Assembly (NCBI GenBank): GCA_964058845.1
Contig: CAXKVR010000525.1
Location: forward strand, 1-16,217
Direction of reading: 5' to 3'
DNA: 16,217 nucleotides
Source: Carex sylvatica
Taxonomy: Eukaryota > Streptophyta > Magnoliopsida > Poales > Cyperaceae
Shown: positions 8,534 to 16,217 of the stretch, in pieces
How positions within the stretch are numbered: position 1 is the stretch's first letter
Layout: every line of letters begins with the position of its first letter
Program-made: the position numbers and the translations under genes
Notes under the pieces: generated by a model
Database searches by the model: none
What the model was told of the DNA's origin: nothing
Seen by the model: the letters and a program-made list of their open reading frames with translations, nothing else

Positions 8534-8692
8534 TGAATGCAAGCATTAACCGGCCCAAAGGAAGGTTAATGATTGTTAAAATTATGTGTACATAGAGTAT
8601 AGTGATGATTATTATGTTTACATATAATGAATATTGTCGGTCCAAAGGAAGGCATATTGATTGATATGTTATTTGAATCATCAATATTCTAT
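8534..8692 (+). repeat. Structured hairpin module, copy 2 (inside the polymerase region)
   Basis: Hairpin 1': CAA-g-CATTAACC (8540-8551) pairs with GGTTAATG-a-TTG (8564-8575) around the loop GGCCCAAAGGAA. Hairpin 2': ATAGAGTAT-AG-TGATGATT (8592-8610) pairs with AATCATCAATATTCTAT (8676-8692), with a two-base bulge and one G-U pair. The inner stems are ACATAT/ATATGT (8620, 8664) and AATAT/ATATT (8630, 8654), around a loop with CGGTCCAAAGGAAGG. The loop motifs are 87 nt apart. The overall order and even the AG bulge match copy 1, while most stem bases differ. It sits between KYKARL and the ALVTHFNLEF block of reverse transcriptase, where coding sequence belongs. Confidence 0.8.
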
Positions 8693-8700
8693 TTTTGGAA

Positions 8701-9270
8701 GTCTCTTTAAAGATCATATTGGCATTGGTTACGCATTTTAATTTGGAGTTTTAGTAGATGTATATTAAGACATCGTTTCTAAATGGTGACATTAATGAAA
8801 CAATCTATATGGTGCAACTAGAAAACTATGTGTCAAGAGGCGCAAAGTCTATAGTGTGCAAACTTAAGAAATTCATCTATGAACTAAATAAAGTGTCTCA
8901 ACAATGGTATTGTAAAATCATAGTGAGATTATCTCGTTTTGATTTTGAGATAAATTTATTGAATGATTTTGTATACTTTAAGTTCTGTGGGAGTGAGTTT
9001 GTATTTCTGATTTTATATGTGGATATCATATTGCTTGTCAATATCGATATAAATATGTTGCAAGTAACTAAGAACTTTCTGATAAAGAATTTAGAGATGA
9101 AAGATTTTAGTGATGCATCATTTAGCCTAGGGACTGAAATACTAAGGATGAAATCCAAAAGTATTTTAAATTTATCCCAAAGGAATTATACCGATAAGGT
9201 TATCGTTAAATATGACAAGCAAAACAGTAATCAGAAAATAAATCTCAATAGGGAAATGAGACAAATCTAG
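8701..9270 (+). pseudogene. copia reverse transcriptase fragment (broken)
   Basis: One frame reads SLKIILALVTHFNLEF, two stops, MYIKTSFLNGDINETIYM, then KLKKFIYELNKVSQQWY, LILYVDIILL, MKDFSDASFSLGTEI and LSQRNYTDKV. These are successive copia reverse transcriptase blocks (family forms: MDVKTAFLNGDL, LYGLKQ..RQWY, LLYVDDMLI, MKDLG.A..ILG, LSQ..Y..KV). The catalytic YVDD is YVDI here (codons 9016-9027), so one of the two metal-binding aspartates is lost. Two adjacent TAG codons at 8752-8757 interrupt it. The first part of the domain is missing or displaced by the hairpin module. Homology fades before 9270. Confidence 0.85.
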
Positions 9271-9325
9271 TCTCAACAAGTGCCTCAAGTATTATTCAGT
9301 TAATGGAACAATGCTAAAGTAAAGT

Positions 9326-9484
9326 AAACTAAAGGAAATAGTACATAATGGTGAATTAAAAATAGAACATGTAGGAACAGACTCTATGTTAGAATATCCT
9401 CTTACTAAGGGATTGACACCGGCTAAATTTGAAAAACATGTTGCTCAGATAGGTGTAATATCTATCGAGAATATTCAGTTTTAG
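9326..9484 (+). pseudogene. copia RNase H C-terminal tail
   Basis: The frame reads KLKEIVHNGELKIEHVGTDS, MLEYPLTKGLTPAKFEKHV, AQIGVISIENIQF, stop. It fits the end of copia polyproteins (H/E-I-x-T-x-x-M-x-A-D-x-L-T-K-x-L, then K-F-x-x-H). About 52 codons remain intact up to the natural stop. The RNase H core between 9270 and 9326 is deleted. Confidence 0.8.
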
Positions 9485-9920
9485 TGAGAGTCTGTTATTT
9501 GTAATTTAATGTTCAATTTTTCATTGTAATTTTGGATATGTAACTTGTCATGTAACAAGTATTATATATATTATGAAGTTTTGACATTATGTTTCTTGTT
9601 TATGTTTGAATATATTCAGTTAATTTATGAAACTCGGTTTCAAGATTTAAGTAGGAAATCAAGTTAGAAATAGGCATGTAAGATCATAATTGCATGTAAT
9701 TTCTATGCTACACATCCACATCATGATTCATGTCATTCAGTTGTATTAGTGATGTGATTATTGAGGGTTTAGTTGCGAATAAACACGACGAATGCCGTTT
9801 TAGTCCTTTACTGGTATAGTTGATGAACCGAATTGGTTTGAAAATATATAAGGATGACAGTAAAGAAATGTGCGCACATAAGGAACACAATGCATAATTA
9901 AAAAGTCATGACATATTGCT
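9485..9920 (+). other. 3' untranslated part of the retrotransposon; no gene
   Basis: AT-rich, with no coding signal. A small hairpin ACTTGT-catgta-ACAAGT lies near 9543-9560. The 60-codon minus-strand open frame at 9708-9890 shows no motif. Confidence 0.6.
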
Positions 9921-9932
9921 CAAGTGGAAGAT
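9921..9932 (+). other. Polypurine tract
   Basis: CAAGTGGAAGAT directly precedes TGTTGG, the LTR start. It is a slight variant of the plant copia consensus CAAGTGGGAGATTGTTGG, so it marks the plus-strand priming site and the left border of the right LTR. Confidence 0.8.
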
Positions 9933-10787
9933 TGTTGGATTTATTGTCAACCTAGTTTGATTTAATGCCAACATTGAGCGTATATGTAATCTAATTATGG
10001 ATTGTTTACTGTCATATATAATTGTCAATTAAAGTGATCAAATAAGGTAATAGACAATTAATATATTCATTATGATGTGGTCCATAAATGTATAGAACAA
10101 TTTAGGCAAAGATCAAATTATTGATGGACTGATTTAGAAATTTACAATTCATGTCAGAAATCTGTCTTTATGGAGGGTTGTGCTATCTGCACGGATATCG
10201 ATGCAGTCGCACAGATTTTGATGCGCCAGCACGGTTTTTGATGCATAGCTCATTATACCTTTTTCAAATTGGCAGATAACCACAAAGGTTATTATATATA
10301 AGGATTGATCTCCAAGGCACAAGGTAACTAAGAAAAGTACAAAAACTGAATATATATTTTTCTCTTAAGAAAAATACAGTTCTGTGTGCCTTCTCTTCTT
10401 CTTCCACTATCAAAGAACATAGAAGAGAAATCCATTAGAAAATATGGAGATGATTTCTCAAGGGCCACACCTTGCTGTCTTGGAAGACTTATTTCTCGAA
10501 CCGACGACAAAATGCGAGAATGACTTCTTGCCATTGAAGACTTGTCTCGTGCTCACGGAGACGGCTTGCTCTGCTATGACTTTGGTTATTCCATGACAAA
10601 TGATATAGAATCAGATATTATGTTCTGCACTTATGATTTATTTTTTGAGTCTTTTTGGCATAGAACGGTCCTTAGGTTAAGGTGGAAACTGTTTTTTCTT
10701 CTCCGGAGTGTAAGTGTTTGGCCCGTAGATGAGATGTAATTGTTTGATCTATAAATAAGACGTAATTGTTTGACCTCTGTGATTCCA
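9933..10787 (+). repeat. Right (3') LTR, nearly complete
   Basis: It starts TGTTGGATTTATTGTCAACC after the polypurine tract. From about 10150 it matches the left LTR, including the 20-bp units (10200, 10220, 10240), TATATATAAGG (10293-10301) and the three 26-bp units (10711, 10737, 10763). Similarity stops at GATTCC (10781-10786), where the left LTR continues CCAACA; here it reads ATTAATT. The last bases are deleted or mutated. Apparent full length is about 860 bp. Confidence 0.85.
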
Positions 10788-12569
10788 TTAATTTTCTCAT
10801 GTCATAAGTGCATATTGGCTTGCCTATGATGGACAGCTGTTTATTGCGGGTACAGCGACGATCATTATTAATACAGACGCGGCGCTACGCTTGGTGGTCA
10901 AGCATTCTCGTAACGGAAGGATTTGAAAGGATAAATCATAGTGCTTATCATGTACATCATTCTGTGTGGTGTACAATGTTGTGCATCGTCGAAAAGATTT
11001 TGATGATAATTAGCACAAATAGAGAAATTACAATGAACAGGTTTATGATATGTGCAACACAGGAGCAGAGAATGGCAATTCTGATGAATATACAGCGTAA
11101 TATATTGTTGCATGACAATGACAATCATATTCCGCATGTAACACAAAACAGATCGAGGATACTTTCACAATTCTACTGCTTGTATATTCATACAAATGAT
11201 ATGAAAGAATCAAGTTTCTTATAAGAATTAGGAACCAAATTATCAATCTTTTTTGCTATGTACATGTCAGCAGTATTGAAATTTTGGATTAAGACTCGTG
11301 CTGTCGTGCATTGGATTGTTGTTGCAATACTTATATCTAAATTAGAAAACACAGCTACGATTTTATTTTGTTATTTTTTACCTGTTTGTCGATTGCATTT
11401 ATCAAATTGCCAATTTGGTTCCACAGAACTTGAGAAAGGTGCAAAGCATTTGTCAAAATAAATAAGCAAAAAGTAGAGCACCACATAGGATAAATACAAT
11501 ATCAAAGCAAGTAAAATTGCCATGCAAAATATAAAAGAACCAAAGCTTCCTCAGGAAGTAAGGTAAGTTCAAAAGAAAATATGTTTGTCCGCGCAAAATG
11601 GATTAGAGCTGGGCACAATACAGATTCAGTTTCAATGCTGTCCATTATAAATCAATTTTATGCCCACTTCTTTTTCCAATCACGGGCTTTCAACCTGATT
11701 TGGGATAGAGTAGCCTTGACGGCCTCTTTTTATTGATCCATATAGTCATCTAAGGACCCAATAGGGCATATATTTCACGTGCAAATTTACTAGATGACAA
11801 AACTTCATCACAAACTCGGATCAAATTTACTAGATGACTCGATCCGTTAATAAAATTAAGTTACTTTAAATTTATTTAATTATTTTTATTCAGCTGTCAA
11901 TTACTCTAGAAAAAAAGGGCCCATGCTCCATACAAGAAAAAAGGCCTATGGGCCTTCTCCAGCCTAAAAGCAGAGAAAACTTCATCACAAACTCGGATCA
12001 AATTCTCTCACTCAAGTGTTTCTCATCTCTAGTATAATGTTTCTAGGTTATTCAGACTCTCTAGTTGCATCTGATATTTTCATTTAGTTTCGGGCTTTCG
12101 GCTGCTTTATGTTAGTCAGTCAGTTAGTTAATGCTTCTGTTGCTGTAATCATTGGACAAGTAATTTGTAGGTACCTTTTGTGACATGAGTAGGTTTCGGA
12201 CTTGCTACTATTTCATTAACACTATGATTTCAATGAAATCGGTGGGATTCCACATTTATATAAAGAAAACAAATACATAACCAATGAGTGGAAAAGTAAC
12301 AATGATCATGCATTACTGGCTTCTCAATAATGGCTCTGTTTTTTTATGGATACTGAAACGAAGTAGCTGATTAGTCATTTCAGACAGAAGCGCTTCTATT
12401 TTAATGTGCTAAATTAGAAAAATATTGCATGCAGATACAACGTGTGTGCTGATAGGAGTAGGACGGACGATGGGGATGGCAATGGACCTCAATTTTAAAA
12501 TATTTGAGACTGCTACTTTCTTTTACACTGTCATTCTCTTTGCCTTTATGCTTCAGTTAACCTTCCATT
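10788..12569. other. Intergenic region; no gene seen
   Basis: The open frames here (for example 10808-11224 and 11258-11461) have no recognisable domain, no family motif and no splice-supported extension, so I do not call them genes. The stretch at 10860-10920 is more GC-rich than its surroundings but matches nothing I know. Direct repeats lie at 11785-12005. The region ends in the 56-bp duplication. Confidence 0.55.
11785..12005. repeat. Nested short direct repeats
   Basis: CAAATTTACTAGATGAC occurs at about 11784-11800 and 11822-11838. A 28-29 bp block beginning AAAACTTCATCACAAACTCG and continuing to GATCAAATT occurs at 11799-11827 and again at 11977-12005. The order suggests a local duplication with later rearrangement. 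Between them lies a small GGGCCCAT / ATGGGCC inverted pair (near 11928 and 11949). Confidence 0.7.
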
Positions 12570-12681
12570 GCCAGTATATTATCCATAGATACATTAAAGA
12601 AATTATCATTTGAGTCGGATGTCACGCCAGTATATTACCCATAGATACAATAAAGAAATTATCATTTGAGTCGGATGTCAC
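12570..12681. repeat. Perfect-length 56-bp tandem duplication
   Basis: Copy 1 is 12570-12625 and copy 2 is 12626-12681, with no spacer. Both begin GCCAGTATATTA and end GAGTCGGATGTCAC. I count only two differences (T/C in TATCC versus TACCC, and T/A in CATTAAAG versus CAATAAAG), so it is recent. It lies in the 3' flank of the MYB-CC gene, outside its coding exons. Confidence 0.9.
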
Positions 12682-12958
12682 ACATATATGGTAGAAAGGA
12701 GAGACTTGAACTCAGCCAGATTGATTAGGCTAGCAAATAAATCCAAGGCAACCCATAATTGGCTTGTAGTTGTTCCCTTATCACGACTGACTGATTAACT
12801 AATATATACAGCAGCTACTAATATTATCACCTACCCTAGTGAAAAACGCAAAACACATGATGACATGAGTAAATAAAAAGGAAAATTTCAAGTTTCAACA
12901 GTACACTGACGTAGAAGCATTATCCTCATGCGGCACAAATGTATAAAGCTTGAAGAAA
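12682..12958 (-). other. 3' flank and probable 3' UTR of the MYB-CC gene
   Basis: AT-rich sequence immediately downstream (minus-strand sense) of the TAA at 12961-12959. No clear AATAAA poly(A) signal was found on the minus strand, so the transcript end is not placed. Confidence 0.4.
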
Positions 12959-15079
12959 TTACGAGTTCTTTTCCTGCTGGTTTAGCTCATCAGCTTCAAG
13001 CCTAGGCCTTTTGTTATCTTCCTTTGGCCGGTCGCAATCACCGCCAGAGTCAGCAATGTTATGCTTTTTGGTTCCCTGAGTGGCTTCATTGTTGTCAGGC
13101 AATGGGAATTGAGATTGAGAGGGGGATTGGGATTGGAGCTCTGTAGTAGCAGAGGGAATTTTGATGGAGGAGGCTAAGGAATTGCTCGTCTTTTGCTGCT
13201 CTTCTAGAATTTTCTGCAAGTATCTTGCATGCTCCTCTATGCGCAGCTGCAGCTGCCTCTGTATCTGTTTTGTGATTAGTAAACCACTTCAGCTCTGTTA
13301 GCAGTCGACTTAAAGAAGTCATATATATTTAAACCAGAATGTAAAAATTAATGAAAACTTTCGAACAGACCAGACCTCTAGTTGTTCATGTAACTGTTTT
13401 TGAACCTCAATTTGCATGCGAAGAGCCTCGGTCACTTGCAGGTTCCTAAGAATATAAAGAGATGCAGAAATTAGTACTGAACTCAAATGCAAAATTGCTT
13501 AGGAAGTTTGATGCCAAACAAGATAGAGAGGAATACCTTTTCTTGCCAGTATCATTTGCATCAGTTACTGGCAGAGGCTTCTTATCTTCTGAAGTGGACG
13601 AAGAAGAGGATACCTTTTTGTCTTTATAAATAAGAATTGCATTGTATTAGATATTTAGATAGAAGCACAAAAAGTATGAAATCCATGAAACTTTTTTATT
13701 CTAGGTTCAACTAATTTCACATAAGGTCAGTGATGTAGAGCCTACTCGCAGTTTATACCAGGTTTAGATCTGTAATACCATAATAGAGGACAATACATAC
13801 CTTCTTTTGTCTCAGGAAAGTGCTTTGCCAGCCGATACTTCTGCAAGTGATTTTACATAGTATTAGTGAACCCGCACAAAATAATTTTTCCTTCTTCCAT
13901 GAAATCTGGAAAAAAAAATGACGATTATAACCTGCAAATGACTCTTGACATGATAGATTGTTAAACCCTCCACATTCATGAGCTTCAGCACTCCCTTTGG
14001 TGTTGCCTCTGCATTTTCAATTTTATACCAACAATAAGTCAAATACAAAATATTTAGTTTTAACCTTCCAAGCACTCACAAATACCAAGAAGATGAAACA
14101 CGAGAATTCATACTCTCAGGCCCATCGAGCTTGGTAACAGCCTCAACAAAACGCTCGTGTAGTTCAAGAGTCCACCTCAGCCTAGTTTTATTATTAGCAC
14201 AATTTGCAGACCCAGATGATGACGAAGCAGATCGGGCTGTGCTTAATTGGACTTTCACAACTGACTCTTTTGGCTCCTCAACCGCTCCTGATTCTGGCTG
14301 GTGGCAACCTGGTGAGACTTCTAGAGAGGCTGCTTGTTGTGGCACCTCATAAATATCCTATGTATTACAATGTGAATATTATCAATGAACACAAATCAAA
14401 TCAGCAAAAATGAAGAAACTAATACTAAGATGCAAAAACTTACATCCAAGCGAGGACTCTCCTCATTGTCAGTAATAGAAATTCCAAGTTGCTCGGACAA
14501 GATCTGAAACTCTATTTGTTCACTCAGCACCAAGCTATTCTTGGCACAAGTACCACCATGGAAACTGGCATCTGAGGCATCGCCTCCACTTAAATTCAGA
14601 AAATCTTTCACCTCATCATCAGATTGCTCATCTTCACCAATCCCAGCCACCATTTCACTACTTGTACCATCTCCATTGAAGATTGAAGATTGTTGTTGCC
14701 GCTGCTCAGGTTTAGGCAATGGAGATGGATGGGGTAAAAACGGCAAACTGCTCATATGTTTGCATGGTTCTGGGCTTGTGGAAGAAGAGGAATACAGACT
14801 GGTACAGAAAGTGGAAGAACGAGAGAATATTGGGTCAGAGAAATTGGGATGAGACATGTGAGAAATCGGGCTTTCTGGGAGAGTTTTGAAGCTGAAGAGT
14901 TTGGTTTTATCGGAAGAAGATTCACTGGTCGAAGATAGACTCTTGTTGTCAGACAAGCTGGTCTTGTGCTGTGATTTGAATAGGTTGTGAAAGGAAGGTG
15001 GTGCCGAGGTTTGGCATGAGTGGCTTCTTCTTTCTGGAGAACTGATATCCTTTACTGTCAGAATCCTTTGGCTGCTCAT
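12959..15079 (-). CDS. PHL6: MYB-CC (PHR1-like, GARP-type MYB plus coiled coil) transcription factor, 485 aa, seven coding exons
   Basis: The coding exons are 15079-14444, 14357-14114, 14008-13932, 13840-13801, 13621-13537, 13445-13376 and 13264-12959. All introns are GT..AG. The exons sum to 1458 nt, in frame. Exon joins restore family motifs: PRLD|DIYE, GPE|KATPK and SHLQ|KYR. The protein has a Ser-rich N-terminus, an acidic [12 protein letters not shown] stretch near 180, a MYB/GARP DNA-binding domain at about 271-325 ([37 protein letters not shown]), and a MYB-CC coiled coil at about 363-407 containing LHEQLE. The C-terminus is Gln/Ser-rich with KRPRLE. MYB-CC factors act in the nucleus as dimers on P1BS sites (GNATATNC), many in phosphate-starvation responses. 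The segment before the MYB domain and the length fit Arabidopsis PHL6 (449 aa) best; orthology is from memory. The start is the first ATG after the 5' UTR acceptor. Nothing looks broken. Confidence 0.9.
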
Positions 15080-15110
15080 CTTTACTAATTTTCTCTTTAA
15101 TTTCTCGATA

Positions 15111-15897
15111 CTGCAGATTTTCAAATTGAAGTCAGATAACTAGTCCTTATCTTCTATTATCATAATAAAAAGGGATAAATGGAAGAAGTTGAAGTTCAAG
15201 CCTCATATGTAAAAGAATTGAAGTCTGTTACAGAAATTAAAAATTAGGGAATGTTGTTGCCGTATTCAGTCTATCTAGACTCTAGTATTCACAAAAAAAA
15301 AAAAATGTTCAATATTAACACAAAAGCAGGTTGTTTTTTCTGGATCCATAAATACCCACAGGGTAATTTGAAACGATCAGTATTATTTAGCTTTCTGGAG
15401 GAAACTTTTTACAATAAAATTACCCTTCAATCAAAATTCAGTCGTTCATGAAAGCTATCAAACTACAAAATGTGTCCACTCCTTTCTTTTGCAGATTCAA
15501 AATATAAAAGTTAAGATAAATTTATGAAGCTACAACAAAAAAAAAGTGAGACTAGTAGCAAGAAGGTCAAAGCATAAAAAAAACAAATACAATGAGATCC
15601 CAGCTCATAAATTTAGACTGCTAAAGTTGATAATATTTCTTTTTTGGTTACAAAATCAAAGAGTTAAATCAATAATTTAAAACGCATTATCCAAATTAAG
15701 AACGAGAGAAAACAGTGCAACGTTCTCGGAAAAAAGAGATGGATAGGATGAATCATATCTTATTTATATCTAAACATTTGCATCTCAAATGGGAGAGCGT
15801 GGAACAGCGCAATCAGAGAATATCCAAAATAACAAGAGCCAAATAAAATAAAAATGGAAGTACAAGGTCATTTTGACAGTTATTCAAAAAATCTCAC
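15111..15897 (-). other. 5' UTR intron of the MYB-CC gene
   Basis: The donor CAAAG|GTGAGA is at 15898/15897 and the acceptor ATCTGCAG|TATCG at 15111/15110, giving 787 bp. It is AT-rich and non-coding; the open frame at 15251-15451 is chance. It contains one P1BS-type palindrome at 15818-15825. Both splice sites fit the consensus well but rest on sequence only. Confidence 0.6.
15818..15825. promoter_or_regulatory. P1BS-type site GAATATCC
   Basis: GAATATCC fits GNATATNC, the site bound by PHR1-type MYB-CC dimers. It lies in the 5' UTR intron of the MYB-CC gene itself, about 73 bp inside the intron from its donor. Such a motif is expected by chance every few kb in AT-rich DNA, so direct self-regulation is only a suggestion. 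Confidence 0.3.
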
Positions 15898-16050
15898 CTT
15901 TGCTGATGGGAGCTCCCAATATAAACTCTCTCTGTCTCTCTAACCTGAATCGCGCAGATCCAAGAAGAAGCAGGCAACCAATTACTAATCCTCTGCTCGC
16001 TCTCTTTCTCTCTCGCTCTATCTCCTTTCTCTCTCCCACTATCTCTCTCC
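15898..16050 (-). other. GA-rich 5' UTR exon of the MYB-CC gene
   Basis: On the minus strand this is a run of GAGAGA-type repeats (about 15985-16050), then GGAGCTCCCATCAGCAAAG and a consensus donor. GA/CT-rich leaders are usual in plant transcription factor genes and bind BPC/GAGA-type factors. The upper limit is a guess. No ATG was seen between the exon and the main start, so the minus-strand open frame at 15884-16069 is not a gene. Confidence 0.5.
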
Positions 16051-16217
16051 CCCTAATAACCAAATGCAAATCATTGGTCCGCTTTTCGTTTTACCCTGTG
16101 GAGTACCGTACTCTGTTTTATTTTTCTTCCCTTGTTATTTTTCTTTTCTGATTTTCCTCTATTGTTCCTGCTCCTGCCTCTGTCTTTCGCCACGAATTGG
16201 CTTGTCTCAGCTTAGTT
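16051..16217 (-). promoter_or_regulatory. Probable promoter-proximal region of the MYB-CC gene
   Basis: No clear TATA box was found. A near-palindrome GAGTACCGTACTC lies at 16101-16113, and the rest is pyrimidine-rich on the plus strand. The window ends before a full promoter can be judged. Confidence 0.3.

Larger units (their letters stand above)
5867..10787 (+). mobile_element. Decayed Ty1/copia LTR retrotransposon, about 4.9 kb, both outer ends eroded
   Basis: Two direct repeats of about 640 bp bracket a region in this order: primer binding site, leader, Gag, integrase tail, reverse transcriptase, RNase H tail, polypurine tract. Integrase before reverse transcriptase is the copia order. 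The LTR ends are TGTTGG (9933) and CCAACA (ending 6505), a perfect 6-bp inverted terminal pair. The left LTR lacks its first 200 or so bases and the right LTR lacks its last few, so no target-site duplication can be seen. Over the first 230 or so bases of overlap I counted about 18 differences, nearly all transitions, or roughly 8% divergence. That points to an old insertion (millions of years at usual plant rates). All coding parts carry stops, frameshifts or deletions; the element is not autonomous. Confidence 0.9.

Noticed and set aside
7407..8652. CRISPR-like array from the four GGCCCAAAGGAAGG copies
   Set aside because: Plant nuclear DNA, irregular spacing (99, over 1000 and 87 nt), and the repeats are hairpin loops within a retrotransposon.
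10808..11224. 138-codon open frame just after the right LTR
   Set aside because: No family motif. It overlaps competing open frames on the other strand, and its composition looks non-coding apart from a short GC-richer part.
12690..12780. tRNA-derived SINE on the minus strand, suggested by a B-box-like GAGTTCAAGTCTC (12713-12701)
   Set aside because: No convincing A box at the right distance, no cloverleaf, no tail and no target duplication. One box alone is too weak.
14541..14852. 103-codon plus-strand open frame
   Set aside because: Antisense shadow of the Ser-rich first coding exon of the MYB-CC gene.
15884..16069. Minus-strand open frame rich in Arg/Glu
   Set aside because: It is the GA-repeat leader of the MYB-CC gene read through its splice donor. 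It begins at TTG, and GA repeats give open frames automatically.

Overview
The window is nuclear DNA of a flowering plant, most likely a eudicot. It is AT-rich, has intron-split genes with GT..AG borders, carries plant-type retrotransposon debris, and encodes two proteins of plant-specific families. I cannot name the species.

Layout. (1) Positions 1-156 hold a decayed scrap of a LINE reverse transcriptase, followed by about 1.4 kb of AT-rich DNA with no gene. (2) Positions 1543 to about 5715, minus strand: a complete gene for a domesticated hAT-transposase-like protein. A 5' UTR exon near 5514 is followed by a long first intron, a big coding exon (4033-2260) and a last coding exon (1823-1543). 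Together they give 684 residues: zinc finger, DUF659 transposase core and C-terminal dimerisation region. (3) About 5867-10787, plus strand: one decayed Ty1/copia retrotransposon. It has a 5'-truncated left LTR, an initiator-Met tRNA primer site, a long structured leader, a gag fragment, an integrase tail, a reverse transcriptase fragment, an RNase H tail, a polypurine tract and an almost full right LTR. Gag and pol are broken by stops, frameshifts and deletions. (4) About 10790-12900: intergenic DNA with short duplications. (5) Positions 12959 to about 16050, minus strand: a complete MYB-CC (PHR1-like) transcription factor gene. Its seven coding exons join into 485 residues, with a 5' UTR intron and a GA-rich leader. 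It looks closest to Arabidopsis PHL6.

The two genes are independent and point the same way. The retrotransposon lies between them, and its left end sits only about 115 bp upstream of the TATA-like box of the hAT-derived gene.

The most unusual signal is inside the retrotransposon. A module of about 160-185 nt contains two consecutive hairpins that each present the loop sequence CGGYCCAAAGGAAGG. It occurs twice, once in the leader (7381-7564) and once spliced into the reverse transcriptase coding region (8534-8692). The stems differ between copies but stay complementary, which points to a conserved RNA (or ssDNA) structure rather than a simple sequence repeat. All assignments come from reading the sequence by eye and from remembered family motifs; no search or folding program was run.
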